Below are positions 9,539 through 22,100 of a stretch of 63,689 nt of DNA, in pieces. The notes below the pieces were generated by a model. The model worked only from the letters and a program-made list of their open reading frames with translations. It had not been told where the DNA came from and searched no databases. Position 1 is the stretch's first letter. The number at the start of each line of letters is the position of its first letter. Position numbers and translations under genes: made by a program. This DNA is from Bodo saltans (Eukaryota; Euglenozoa; Kinetoplastea; Eubodonida; Bodonidae), in NCBI GenBank assembly GCA_001460835.1, contig CYKH01000886.1:1-63689 (forward strand), written 5' to 3'.

Positions 9539-12500
9539 ATGTCAGCCAGGGGTAGCGGAAGTGAGTTCAGCGCAGTTGCTCGTGTTTTATTCGACAACGC
9601 AGCAAAGTCAGGAATCATAACTGGGGACAGCCGGAAGCAGTTTGCGAAACAGCTGCAACGACTCGCCACACAATCAAAACGTAACGGTGGGTCTCTGGCA
9701 GATGTATCCATGCGTATGTCCGAATTTGTGTCGCGTGAGTCATCGGCTGCTGAGTTGCAGACGGCAACGCAGGGTTTGAACAGGCAGGCAATGCTGAAGG
9801 GTATTCCTTCCTTGAATGTTCCTTCTCTCAAGCAGCGTGATGATGCTGCCGATAGGAAGCGTGGACCTCAAACTGTTGGCGCCTCACCCGATAGCACAGC
9901 AGCAGCAGCAGCATCGGCTGGGCTTGGGCTCAATCTTCACCTCCCAGGACTTCGCAAGAAACCTCTGTTCACATCGCCCTCGAATCCACCTGTCAGTAAC
10001 ACGATTGTTCGTTCCCAGACGGTCCCTGCGGAGCCGAAGCAGCCGCTCAAACCTTCTCTCGTTTCAGTCCCGAAGCCTCCTCTCAGTACGCTGTCTTCAA
10101 CGCTAGCATTCGATGAACCTCTGCCCAACTTACAGCCACAAGGGGAGAGTCCCACCGCTGCGGACAGAAAACCGTCAACAAGATCGTTTGTCGCCATCGA
10201 CGCAGAGGACAGTGTGTTTGGAATGGAGAGCAGTGCTACATCGTCATCGTTTGCTTCTTCCATCGAGACCTCATCAGTTAGCGACAGGCTCGTTGAGGCG
10301 CCGAAGGTAGTCATCCGCGAGGCTGCAGCTTCCGCACCAACCGTCACGCCATCGCAACCGCCGCCGCTGGCAACGAAAAAACCAGCTCGTCAGCGCTTTG
10401 TGGCCACAGATGCGCTGCAAGACGCGACCACCACGCCGACTTTCCAAGCACCAACATCATCGTTCAGCTCCTCACCTGACGCTACAGTGCCATCTTCGTT
10501 GTTTTCGACTTTGAATCCCTCGTCGTCAACGTCTATCGACGAGTGGGAGCTGCAACGCGAGCAAGAGATCAATCAGCTCCAAGCAGCTCAGCGAGAGCAC
10601 GAGGAGAAACTCGCCGCTGCGGCGGAAGCGGAGCGGCTCCGGTTGCTGGGCGAGGAGTGGGCGATCCAGCGGTATGTTCCAACGAGCAAGTCTCCATCGT
10701 CGGATCCGTTCCTTCCTCACAATGAGAAAATATTCTTCGCCTCACAATGGAGTGCCGTCGAAAAGGCGTTTGAGGATGCATGCGCTGTGGCCGCTCGTGA
10801 CAGTGTTGCCGTGCCCGATTACACGTTGGTGCACGTCATTTATCGCTTGAGAAGGTGGCATACGCGTGAGGAGCGCAAACCGATCATGGACTCGCTGCGC
10901 GACCGTGTCAGGCCACTAAAGAACGGACAAGCAAGTTTAGAGTTATTAGACGCAATGGACGCGCCGCCGAATCACACAGATTCCTCGTCTGCTGCCACAA
11001 AATCACGAACCAAGCCTTCCTATATTGGTGGTGGAGCATTGCCTGAACCGTCCGTGGTTCAAAGGATGCGCTCGATGGAGCACGCCACTTGGGAACAAGT
11101 CCTTTCTCTATACTCTGAGGGTGTTGCCTCAAACGAATATACCAGCGGTCTTTCAAAATCAAACCGCAGAAGCCGTTGTGTGCTCGAAAAGGTAGCCTGC
11201 GAATCACTAGTTAAGATACGCCGTCAACTGACTCGTGATCAGCGATACAATATCGCGATGCAACTCCTTGCCGAAGTCCGAAAGCAAACACCAGTTATCG
11301 ACCGACCAACGGCTTCGCTCTTTGCTAAGCTCCTCAGAGGCCGCCAAGCGCTCCAGATCCTCACCCCTATCGATTCGCCAGATGCTGATGAGAAGATTCT
11401 ATCGGAACACATCAGATACTCTACCGACGACGACATTGCAATATTACTGACGACAGCTCAGAAACTGGGATTCAACCTTCGCGATCCTGCTGTTGTCGAG
11501 GCGTTGGCTGGTCGGCAGCTCCATCCTGACTCGAGCGACCCTATGAAAGTTTTCGCAATGATAGCAGAGCAACAAAACGATGGTGTTGCTCTTACCAAAA
11601 CACACGTGCACATCGCATTGTTAGCTGCGAATCGTGCGGATCCCAAAGATCCAAGCACAAGAGAATTTGCAGTGGCTGCGCTGAAGGTTGTCAACGACCC
11701 CTCGCGACCGTCAGGCTATCAAGAAGCATCAGTGGTATGTCGTCGATTGTTCCCAATTCTCTACAGTATGGGCATGCTAGACGAGATTTTTCAGTTGTAT
11801 AAGCGTTTTGAACCAACAATAGATTTCGCAAAGCATCTGCCAAACGAGGCGCTGTTTGTGAACTCGGCGGTGAAGGTGCGAGGCTTGCCGCCGTTGTCTG
11901 AGGGCGACGCAAGCAGCCTGCCACCTCGTGAAATTTTCATGCCTGCCTCAGCAGCAGGGGGAGGTGCAGCAGGTCATGAGGATGCTCCAATTGGGTCTGC
12001 GCAGGACACGGCGAACAGGAAATCATCATCATCATTGCGCTCCACACCACCACCCGGCGCATCGCTCACACAAGCAACGTTGGATAGTATTATCTCCACC
12101 GATAGCATGCTAGAATATGCCAAGGAGAACAATTGGGTTGCTGCGCTGGGATTGCTACAGCGGCTGCCGTCACGTATCCCTCCTTCACAAGAGTCTACTG
12201 CAGTTCTCCTGTACAACTGCGCCATGAGCGCTGCATCGCAAGTTGCGCCACTTGTGGATGATATCTTCGCACAAATGAAGTTGCGTAAAGATGTTCGTCC
12301 CAACTCCACGACATACAACACTGTCATGAACTCTTTTGCTCGAAGCGACACGCAATGGAACCGCGCCATCGAGCTGTACGCTACTATGGAGCCACAGTTA
12401 CGAGATGCCAGCACCTTCTCTGTGCAGCTGTCCTTGCTCGGGAAATACTCTCTTTGGGAGCAAGCAATCGATGTCTGGTCAGAGGCGAAGGCGGCACCGA

Positions 12501-12742
12501 TCGGAAAGCCATCAGCGGCATTGTACAGTCTTGGTATTCAAGCTTTACACAAGCACAGTTGGAGCCACACTTTGGCGATATTCCAGGAACTACTCAAAAC
12601 ACACGGAGTGACTAGTGTCAAGGAGGTGGTTGCGTTGCGGGTGATGAAATCTTTGGAGGACAACAAAAAGTTTACTGAAGCACAGAAGGTGGAGCACCAG
12701 CTGGAGAAGCTCCGCTCGAAGGGCAAGGGCAAGAAGAAGTAA
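9539..12742 (+). CDS. Pentatricopeptide repeat (PPR) protein
   Basis: 1067 residues, ATG at 9539. The N-terminal half is rich in Ser, Pro, Thr and Ala (residues ~100-345, probably disordered), followed by a short charged helix (~345-390, Glu/Gln/Ala-rich). The C-terminal ~170 residues contain PPR-type helical hairpins, the clearest around residues 915-960 with 'TYNTVMNSFAR' followed by 'RAIELYATM', then two more degenerate units and a basic tail (KGKGKKK). PPR proteins in kinetoplastids are mostly mitochondrial RNA-binding or mitoribosomal proteins; that role is inferred from the family. The N-terminus is not a strong targeting peptide, so localisation is uncertain. The middle region (500-800) is helical and may hold further PPR-like repeats too degenerate to see by eye. 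Confidence 0.75.
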   Translation: MSARGSGSEFSAVARVLFDNAAKSGIITGDSRKQFAKQLQRLATQSKRNGGSLADVSMRMSEFVSRESSAAELQTATQGLNRQAMLKGIPSLNVPSLKQRDDAADRKRGPQTVGASPDSTAAAAASAGLGLNLHLPGLRKKPLFTSPSNPPVSNTIVRSQTVPAEPKQPLKPSLVSVPKPPLSTLSSTLAFDEPLPNLQPQGESPTAADRKPSTRSFVAIDAEDSVFGMESSATSSSFASSIETSSVSDRLVEAPKVVIREAAASAPTVTPSQPPPLATKKPARQRFVATDALQDATTTPTFQAPTSSFSSSPDATVPSSLFSTLNPSSSTSIDEWELQREQEINQLQAAQREHEEKLAAAAEAERLRLLGEEWAIQRYVPTSKSPSSDPFLPHNEKIFFASQWSAVEKAFEDACAVAARDSVAVPDYTLVHVIYRLRRWHTREERKPIMDSLRDRVRPLKNGQASLELLDAMDAPPNHTDSSSAATKSRTKPSYIGGGALPEPSVVQRMRSMEHATWEQVLSLYSEGVASNEYTSGLSKSNRRSRCVLEKVACESLVKIRRQLTRDQRYNIAMQLLAEVRKQTPVIDRPTASLFAKLLRGRQALQILTPIDSPDADEKILSEHIRYSTDDDIAILLTTAQKLGFNLRDPAVVEALAGRQLHPDSSDPMKVFAMIAEQQNDGVALTKTHVHIALLAANRADPKDPSTREFAVAALKVVNDPSRPSGYQEASVVCRRLFPILYSMGMLDEIFQLYKRFEPTIDFAKHLPNEALFVNSAVKVRGLPPLSEGDASSLPPREIFMPASAAGGGAAGHEDAPIGSAQDTANRKSSSSLRSTPPPGASLTQATLDSIISTDSMLEYAKENNWVAALGLLQRLPSRIPPSQESTAVLLYNCAMSAASQVAPLVDDIFAQMKLRKDVRPNSTTYNTVMNSFARSDTQWNRAIELYATMEPQLRDASTFSVQLSLLGKYSLWEQAIDVWSEAKAAPIGKPSAALYSLGIQALHKHSWSHTLAIFQELLKTHGVTSVKEVVALRVMKSLEDNKKFTEAQKVEHQLEKLRSKGKGKKK

Positions 12743-13158
12743 AGTAGGCAAGGAAGGTAGTCGCAGAGAATGATGGGTTCCTTTGCCCCCTTTCCTCGTC
12801 GTCGGTACTACCAAGAGAAGAAGACGAATGATGGCCCACCAAAGAAGGAATATTCTAGATGATGCGAGTTGTCGGTCGCCATTTTGAGTATCTTTGATTT
12901 AAAAAAAGACGAGATGAAGGGAGCTATTTCTGGGCTCTCACCGTAAGTAGCCACGTCAGCTTTCATTCCTCATCAGGCGTTTCCTCGCTTGGTACTTTTT
13001 GGGAAAGAAGAATTCGCTGGTGATCCTGCAGTTTTTGATTTTCCCGATTTTGATAAAAGAGAGATAATAAAAAGAGCGAAACATTTAAAAGTTATAGTTG
13101 CCAGGAAAACCGCAAGAAACGTGACGCAAACGTGTTTTATCGATCTCACAAGCAAAAT
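12743..13158. other. Intergenic region, no gene seen
   Basis: 416 bp between the PPR gene and the BEACH gene. It holds A-rich and T-rich stretches but no ATG-initiated ORF of note. The BEACH reading frame is open from 13132 (GTG), but the first ATG is at 13159. Confidence 0.4.
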
Positions 13159-16100
13159 ATGATAAGCTTGACAGCATTTTACTCAAGCCTCCAATCGCTT
13201 GAGCAGCAAGAGGAAATCATCCGTTGGATTTGCCGCGAGAATTTATTGAACCTCACCGCGACGATCCCCCTATCGTCTTCTTCAGACTGTAGCAGCGCCG
13301 ATGGGGGAAATGATACGACGATGCCTCACCACCAATCGACAGAACTGTGCAGTAGTGGGACGGAAGATGTCATGTCGTCGTGCGATGATGCCAGCTTCGA
13401 TGAGGTGTCTGTTATGGAAGTGCTGCTACACTTTGCATGCACACGATATTATGATTTACCGTGCGCCTCACTTGTGCTGAGCTATTTGTTAGCCGCAGTG
13501 CGAGAAGAACCAGCCGATCGATGGGCCTTTATCGCCCCTACGGGCAACTCTCTGCTGGGGCGAAGTGTTGTCAGAACCCTCATGAGCGTTGATGCATTGA
13601 CGGAGTTGTACGCATCAGGGTCTTTGCAGGATTATCTTTCCCTCCTTGAATTGATCGCTGTGAGCGACCCAGAGGGATTTGTAAACCAGCTTGCACTTGA
13701 CGAGCGATGCACCGCTGATGTGACCGCATTGCACGCTATTCTATTGATTCCTGGCCGCCTTGCGCAGCAAATGCCTGCTGTGTTGGAGCTCAACGGTATT
13801 CGCCCCATCATTGAGTCGTGTGAGAGAATACTGATCCCATTGCTTCGAGATGATGCGCAGATCTCCATGTTCCTACACAGCCAAGTGACACCGTCACCGA
13901 TCCGGACTCTCCTTGAGAATTTATTTTTGATCCCTCGCTCGTCGAAAGGGGTTCGATTGACATTGATGGTGTCGCTTATTCGAGTGTTGTGTGCTGCGAC
14001 AGAATCGTCCGATCCAGAGGTTGGGAGGCGGTGGCTTGAGGACTTCTCTCTGAGCGAGGGGCCTCATCAAGTGCACTTTTGCATCTCGGAATGGGCTCTT
14101 GGAGATACGCGAGAGTCCCCCCCTACGCCCCAAGAGGAGAGTGAGCTATTTTCAATTCCCCCACCGCACAGGACAACATCACCGGGAAGGTCGATGTCAC
14201 CAGGGGCAACACCGCCAATGGAAAACATGCTGGGAGAGATAGTATCGTTCGATCCTGTCGTCATGATGACTCCTCAGCTTGGACCTGCAGATCCTCTTGG
14301 CGCCACTGCTGGCCCAGACACCCAATACGCCAACAGGGGCGGTGACGACGACGATGGAGTCCCGAAGCGATGCTCACCAGCGTTGACTCCGAGTGCAGCT
14401 GCGTTTGATCCGAGTAACCCGCTTCCTTGTGCAGAAGACAAATTGGTGTACGAGCTGCTGTGCCTCCTGATCGCGTTACCAGACGATGGGTCGCTGTACC
14501 ACAACCGGCTGTATGAGTACTTACTGGACACGGCGCGCGTCACTACGTACCTGTCAACGACATCGCCAGAACTTGTGGCAGACGGGAGCAGCGGCCGCCT
14601 CAGCACACTATTTGAAGACCGTGTGCTCCCCTCATCGTCCCTTAACAACAGCAGCCCAGCGGGGCTTCAGCTGGGAATGAGAGTGCTCGTTCACGCCTGT
14701 CGAGTCACCTCGCAATCGCGGCCCGCCCTTTGTCATTTCTTATCTCGTGTGGTTGTGACGATGCTGTCATGCAGAGGGCAAGATCTGGTCGATCAAGGGC
14801 TAGTCACAACAGAATTATGTGAAGTGCTCTCTCGGCTGGTGTATCGACCAGCAAGTGATGAAGATGCATCTGCTGAGTGCGGCACGGATCGTGAGACTAG
14901 CCCTGAGCGTTGCTGGGCGTCGCGAGGCTTTCTTGATCTTGACCCGGAGCACAACAATGAGTACTTGTGCTACGTGTCTACTGTCATTACCTTGTTTGCC
15001 AAGTGTTGTCGCAGCAGCACATCGCTGATGCGACAGGAGGACGGTGGTGCCGCACTAGCTCGTATTGTCGTGAACTTCATTGCGTCGAAGAAGAATTTAA
15101 TTTCATGTGCTGCCATCAAGACAGTGATGTTCCACGCCATCTCCGCTTCCCCATTCGATGCCGCCTCGTCCCCCTCTGCAGACAACAAAGGCAGTCGATC
15201 GACAGCTAGCGGACAATTAAGCTCACCGCTGAACCCTCGCACCCTTCCTCCACGCTCCCCGAACGGCTCTGTAGCTGCGCCAGCGAACTTAGACCCTCTC
15301 CTCTCTGGGGGATCGCTACTGTACAACCGACTGATTCACGCTGGGCTTGCCATGACAGTAGCAAGCGAGCTGATGTCCGATGCCACAGCCATCCGTCGGC
15401 GTGCAGCTCTGCTTGAGCTCCTTCAGGACATCAGCTCTCGCTGCCCCAGCTTACAGTCTGAATTTATTCCACTTTCCACCAACTTACTTCAACTCATGCG
15501 AACCGCTGCTGGGGACCCTCAAGCACACACACTACTCCCTCGTTGCAGTGCGATCTTAGCAGGACTGCGAATTGGAAAGTATGATAAGCCGCATATTGTT
15601 TGTCAAAGTTTGCTGGGAATGATTTGCGCGGTAGATCCAACCGACGCAAGAACACTCGTGGCCGCCTCGTGGGCGCTTCAAACGTTGGCCCTCCTTGTCG
15701 CAAGGGAGCGCGTCGCACAAGAGTTTTGCCGAGATCATCGCCACGATCTCTTTCAATTTGTACTAGCGCTGTGCACAGAGCTGCATAAGTTATGGAACTT
15801 GATGGAGGAGCAACGGCAGTCACTGGCGGACACCTCCCAGCAGCGTGGTGGTGGAGTGGACGAGGGTGAAGTGGACGATGTCGTGCTTCCTGCCCCTGGA
15901 GAAACACCCATTAAGAAACCCGTTTTTTTCCGCTCAAGCGATGGCCGCCCTCCAGCGTTCACACTGGGTGATGATGAGGGTCCACCGCCTCATTCTACCG
16001 CTCCCGCAATGCCAACGTATGCTCCGATTGACTTGTGCGAAGAGCTGAATAAAATGTTTGCGTTCCACCGACAACGCCGAGATGTGCCGCCCACTGAAGT

Positions 16101-19100
16101 CGATAGCGAAGGGTCCACACGTCATGCTCCCCTTCCCTACCAATATCTCCTAATCTGTGATGTCTTGACATTAACGTTGCATCTGACCATGGTGTCGCAT
16201 TGCCTGCAGCAAAGCTTTGTTGCTGAGGATTCAATGACGGCCCTCATTCACGGCATCGGTGCTGGCCCAATGCTTAAATGCCGCCTGTTTACTTCCATCG
16301 TCACGCGATGTTTGATTGGCCTAAGTTGCTTCGCCACGACCTCGATGCTGTCCGAGGTCGTTCACGTGGGAAAGATATCGATGCTATCTCAACCGCCACC
16401 CACCAATTCATCTCGGGTGACACTGCAGGATCTGACCAGAGGCTGGAACACCGTGGACACCATCGGAGACCAGCTGTACGAGCTGCGGCAGCACCGTATC
16501 GTTCGACCCCACTTTGTGCGCTGCTTGTTGGAGCTGTTGCTGGAGTCTACCCCCGCAGCCACCATCGCTGGGTTTGAGCTGGTGGTGTCTGTCGTTGAGC
16601 TTTTGTATCACGTCTTCCACAGCAGGATGGAGAACTTGTACGTCCTCTCCATGTGCGGCGCGTGGGACGCTGCGGTCTGCCAGCTTGTGCGGATTAGCAC
16701 CGTCAACCCGAAGTTGCGCTCACTATGCGTCCACGTGATTAGTAACGCGATGAGGTTGTTTGGCCTTCACGGCTTGACTTCCATCCCAGTCAACTGTCAC
16801 CTGCTCCTGTGCTTCAACTCTACCGAGGACTCATCTTCCGTAGTCCACGATAATGTGTCGAGAGTGTTCAGCTCGTGGGAGTGGCTGCTAAATAACTGTT
16901 TGCCTTGCCGAGTTCCGCTTTCCTTCTTTTCCCTTGCGTTTGGTTGCGAGTGCTCCACACGGCAACAACGAATTATGAACGTGACTGGAGGGGGAGGGGG
17001 AGGAGGTGCTGCTGGTGGTGGTGGTGCATCGACAAGCACCGCCGCCATGAAGAAAGAGGTGATGCTAGAGGGTGGCGTGGATATCGTCACCAACTTTGAG
17101 GTGTGGAAATATCCTGTCGATACGCACGTCACTGCTGTGCTTTGGGTCATGGTCGACACTTCCAGCACTCACAAGGGCGATTTTGTTCTCTGCTCCCTTC
17201 ACTTTGACGGCAATCGCGTTGTCGTAGAGTTATGCGGGGATGCCAAAGGGAACCTCTTTATCTCCGTAAAAAACCGAAAGATGGGGGAGATATTTGCTCG
17301 TCGGGTGATGCTGGGAAAGCTGCCGATTATGCCGAACAAGCAGTGGACGATGCTGTACTTCACCATGGAGAACTTTGCCAGCAAAAGCCATGCGTCACTT
17401 CGGTCCAAATTTTCCGTGAAGTTCACTGTAGGCATGCTGGCTCTGCACGGCAATCATCATTTCTTTGAGACAGTGGTGGAGACCCCAGATGTAGACATCT
17501 CACAGAGCTTACGAGAAAAGAGTCTCAGCACTTGCACGATGCTGACGCACGTCTGTGTTGGAGGACTTCACCGGCAAGGAGACATGGCTGGTCAGTTGAT
17601 TGCGCCAACACAAGCGCCGACCGCGGCCACATCGATGGGAGGAGCAAGTTCGCTCATCGGCAGCCCTTCTGGGAGTGCAATGCGGAGGACAGGAGGTATC
17701 CAGGAAGATGATGGGCATCCTGCCGATGCTTTCCTCTCATCGCGGAGTTACTTAGATGCCTCGCCAGAGCGCATATTGAGCTCGTCGGCGACATTCAACT
17801 CGACCACTGCGACCAACTTCGCAACGAAGTCCGCCACAACAGCAAACACTGCCGCACCCCCACCACCCCCTGCCTCGCCAGACGCGACTCCCGGTAACGC
17901 CTCCCATCAGTTATTCTTCGCATCCATGGCGTTATTTCAAGGAGAGTTATCCAGTTTCGATTCATTAGTGCTATTTGCTCTAGGACCTGATGCTCTCACT
18001 TCGATGGATTTCTTAGACAAGACCACCGTGATCAACTTGTACCCGATCCTGGCAAGGCTCACCACGGACAGCCTGCGCACTAGAGTCGGTCCTTCTCTTG
18101 CGTTGCTAGCGTCCATGTGGCTGCGTCGCCAAGAGCCCACAGCGCATGAGTCGTCGGTCCCCCAATTCACTGGCTACTTTCCATTCGGCAAAGCAAGCAG
18201 AGAGCGTGTCATCTTCATCCTTGGAGCTGTGCAGGGCGACTTAACGATGCTATCCAGATCGGAAACAGCAGCAAGCTCGAGCAACATCCCAATGCCAACG
18301 GCAACTGCATCTCTCAGTGATTTGAGCATGGCCCTTACATCGTCTGCTCCTGGTGGTGCTGGTGGTAGCCTTGCTGCGGGGAGTGGTGGGAGTCACAACG
18401 CTTCGACGCTATCCCCCCAAAGTTCCTTCGCGCCAAACATGATGCTGATTGGTGATCACAGCTTTGCGATGTCCGATAAGCAGAACGCGTCCACCGCAGC
18501 GTGGAGTGGTGGTGGTGGTGGCGGCGGCTCGGCTGGGGGAGGCGGCAACTACAAGATTGAGTTCTTGCTGCACCCCAAAACGAAGCCGATTGTGCAGATT
18601 CCACTAGAAATTCTCTTCGAGGACATCAACTGGAGAGGTGGCATTCTGTGGGAGGACGAACCTCAATTCCTGCACCGTCCCGTGTCCTACACAGTCCCGC
18701 CTGTGTACTCCAATTTCGAAGCCATTGGAGGTCTGCAGATGTTCTTGTGGCTTGCGACTGTACTGGAGCCCAATTCTGCTGCCCATGTGCTGGTATTCCA
18801 ATGCGCGTGCACGTGGCTCTCGCTGCACTATGACAAACCGATGTCAGATGCCTGGAGCGGTGAAAGCTCCAAGTCACAAGATATGACGTTACTCAGCGGT
18901 ATTTTACACCATCGCATTCCCATCACGAGCGAGATCGCACGATGCATCACGAAGTGCGCTGGGTACCCAGTGTTGGCCCGCATCGACTTCATTCCTCTGC
19001 TGCTGGACTTTTCACTGTGGGCACGCGATGCAGACGCGCTGAATGTGGTGACATCGTACCTCTCCGAATTGCAAGTGTCGTCCAATTCGTTCTCACGATT

Positions 19101-22100
19101 TAACGTTGGCGTGCTGAGATATCGCCGTGTTGGGGAGCGGCATGATCATCACGTGCTGGAGGAGCTACTGTTGCACCTGCACATGAAGTTTGCCGGGAGC
19201 ACAACTTCAGCATGGGACGTGAGTACAATCCCTGGTGCTCGCAATCTTGTCGCGCTGTTGTGCACGGATGTGACTGCGCTGACCAGGATTGCCGCCTCCG
19301 CTGCGTGGCTCACCACCGATGACGACCCGGCGTCGATCCCTTGGACTCTGTGCTTGCTGGACGCTGCCATCGCCGCTCTATCTGATGGTCCTGCTGCAGT
19401 GATGCCAGCAAACCCCAACTTAGTCCCAACGTCGCTGATTTCCCATTTGACCATCATTTTACGCTGCAACCACGAAGGTATTCGGCTGCGTGGCCTTCAG
19501 TGTTTCGTCCAATTAAGAGTGACTCTTATTCCCTACCTACCTGAGGTGCAACAGTTGGCCACCATTGCATTCATCAACGATCAGTTTCACTCCGTTCCAC
19601 CAATGCGCAGAGCGATGCTGATGAGGTCCTTTTGCGCGGACAGAGGCCTGGATGACCCTTTCACGAGTCTTCTTCTCTACGCCCTTGCCGAAACGCTGGA
19701 ACGCAGCGATCGCTCGTTGGAGGTGGGTGACGGTTCAGCCATTCGAGGCCTCGTAGAATTCCTCATTGACATTGTCGCGTACCCATTCACACAGGCCGCA
19801 CTGCACGGCCAACTTACAGTTGCAGTGGAGATCATTAGCACCGTCACGTTTTCCATTCTCAATATTTTTGTCGACTCTGAAGATATCGGCCTTCGCAGTC
19901 CAACTCCTTTGTTTCATTGCGCCCGGAGGCACATTTTGAACATCCTCTGCGCGTGCCTACGAGCCAGTGAGCTTCAAATTCACTCAGCCACATCCCCTGC
20001 GTTCGTCGACGGTTGCGTGCAACTGTTCGAGCTTGTCAGTGAGTTGACCACACTTTTGTACATCCCATCGACTGGTGGATCTGATGAATCCCCATCGTTG
20101 ACGACTGCGGTTGAGGCAGCAGACCGGTCTGGGACGCAGAGTGCGGGCAGCAGCAATGGGTCGACACGTGGCTCACAAAATCACGAAACGCCCATGTGCG
20201 AGTACTTCACGCGGTGCGTCGCGGTCGGTAACGCCAACATGATGGGAGGCTCTTCTTCGTCTCGAGTTCGTGACGAATCGTCGACGCTGAGTATCCAGCG
20301 GTGGTACCGCCAGCTACTCGGACACGATCGCCCCTCCCCTCTGGTATCAGAGAGCGCCGATTTCGGTAGCGGTGCAGCCGCAGCTGTGCAGCAGCAGAAA
20401 CGAGCAGAGGAACACGTACAATTCAGCAAAAGTCAACCTGAAGTGGTGCCTCTCTATGCACTGGAGTTGTCGTCAAGGTTGCACGCCGTCATCAATGCCG
20501 GCCTCGTTCCAGTGTGCATACAAATGGACAAGCACCGCATTGCTCATAAATGTTCGTTGCTTCACCAGCAGCAACTTCGTTTGATTACATTCCTCCTCAC
20601 GATCGAAACCCGTGCGGATGATGGGCAACAAGAAGACATTCCAGATACGCATGTAGATCAGCTGCAGACACTGTGCTTACTTCACACGTACTATGTCGGT
20701 CCTCAAACGTTTGGCGTTGGGTTGATGGGCACGACGCCCAGCGCCCAACAAGCAAAGAACAGCAAACCACCCAAGACGCTCCTGAAAGTGCCGCCCAACG
20801 CTAGATGGTCGGAGGATGCGATTCATTTTGTTCCTGAGTCGCTATTTGCCACATCGGTGGCTAGATACAAGGAACCAACGATAGCGATTCTGTCGGCCGC
20901 AGTCCGCTTCCTTTCCCACGTTGCAGATCCCGCCCACCGCAAGACGCCTTTGATTGTGAATAGAGCAACCCTCGGTCACAACATCTGTCGTGCGATGCTG
21001 TACTTCGCGAAGCCGGTCACCTTCAAGAAGGACCTCACCGAGTACTGCGTGTCAGAGTTGGAGCGCTTCTCGAACGAGTACATGTCCGTGACGTCGACCT
21101 TTGTGGACTCCCGTGAGCAGCAGTTCCTTGAGCGACTTCCCCTGAAGCTTCTCACGACGCACGGTCAGGCAGCTATGCAAGGGCACACCACCTCCATTAT
21201 CAGCCGCGCTGTGGCACGCGCCCGACAAAATTTGCGAGTGGACTCGTCTCGTATTCCACTTCTCGACCCTCAGCGTGCGGTGGATGTACGGAATCGCATC
21301 GACGGAGGGATGCAGAAGTTGCAGGCGTCCACAATGAAGCGGGCAGCGTTCTACGAAAAGACTGTTGATCACGACTCCCGTGTGATCCTTGCAGTGAATG
21401 CTGCCTATCGCTTCTCCATGCAGCCATGGTGGGGCCCGTTGGCGACGCTACACACAGACCAGCGCGTGGCGTTGAATCGTTACGAGCTTGACCGATTCAC
21501 TGGTCCAGACTGGGAGCGCAGCCGCCTCCGTCGGTTCGCACATGAGCCTAAAATGCTGGCGGGTGAGGGAAACGCTATTCGATTCCAGCTCCCTCTCACC
21601 TCCGTTGTCGCCCACTTACAAGCGCACCAGTACGACCGCCGTCCTGAAGACGATGATATGGAGATGTTGTCGCTGTTTGGTGTGACCGCAGTGCCTCAAT
21701 CGGTCCATCAGCGAGTGCTGATGCAATCGGAGTCCGCATCGCACCGTTGTCTCCTGATTCTACCGATGGACCGAGTCCCTGTGATTCTGACGTTGTCCCA
21801 TGTGGGGCTGTTGATCCGAGCGGAGATACCACCGCCACAAAGATCTGAGAACTCTGACACCACCACCACGAAAACCTCAACGGACACTGGCGCGTTGGCG
21901 ACAACGCTTGCCGTGGCACAACAACCCAAAGCGAAGCCTCGCGGTACACTAGTCCGAGTCTTCTCGAACCAACAGCAGGGAGTTTCCGCAGCACCGTCGG
22001 GGTACCGATACAAACATGAAATGCACGATCGTGTCGTGCCAATGAGTAGCATCCGTGCCGTCTGGCCTCGCCGAAATCTCCTTCAGCAGGTTGCGATCGA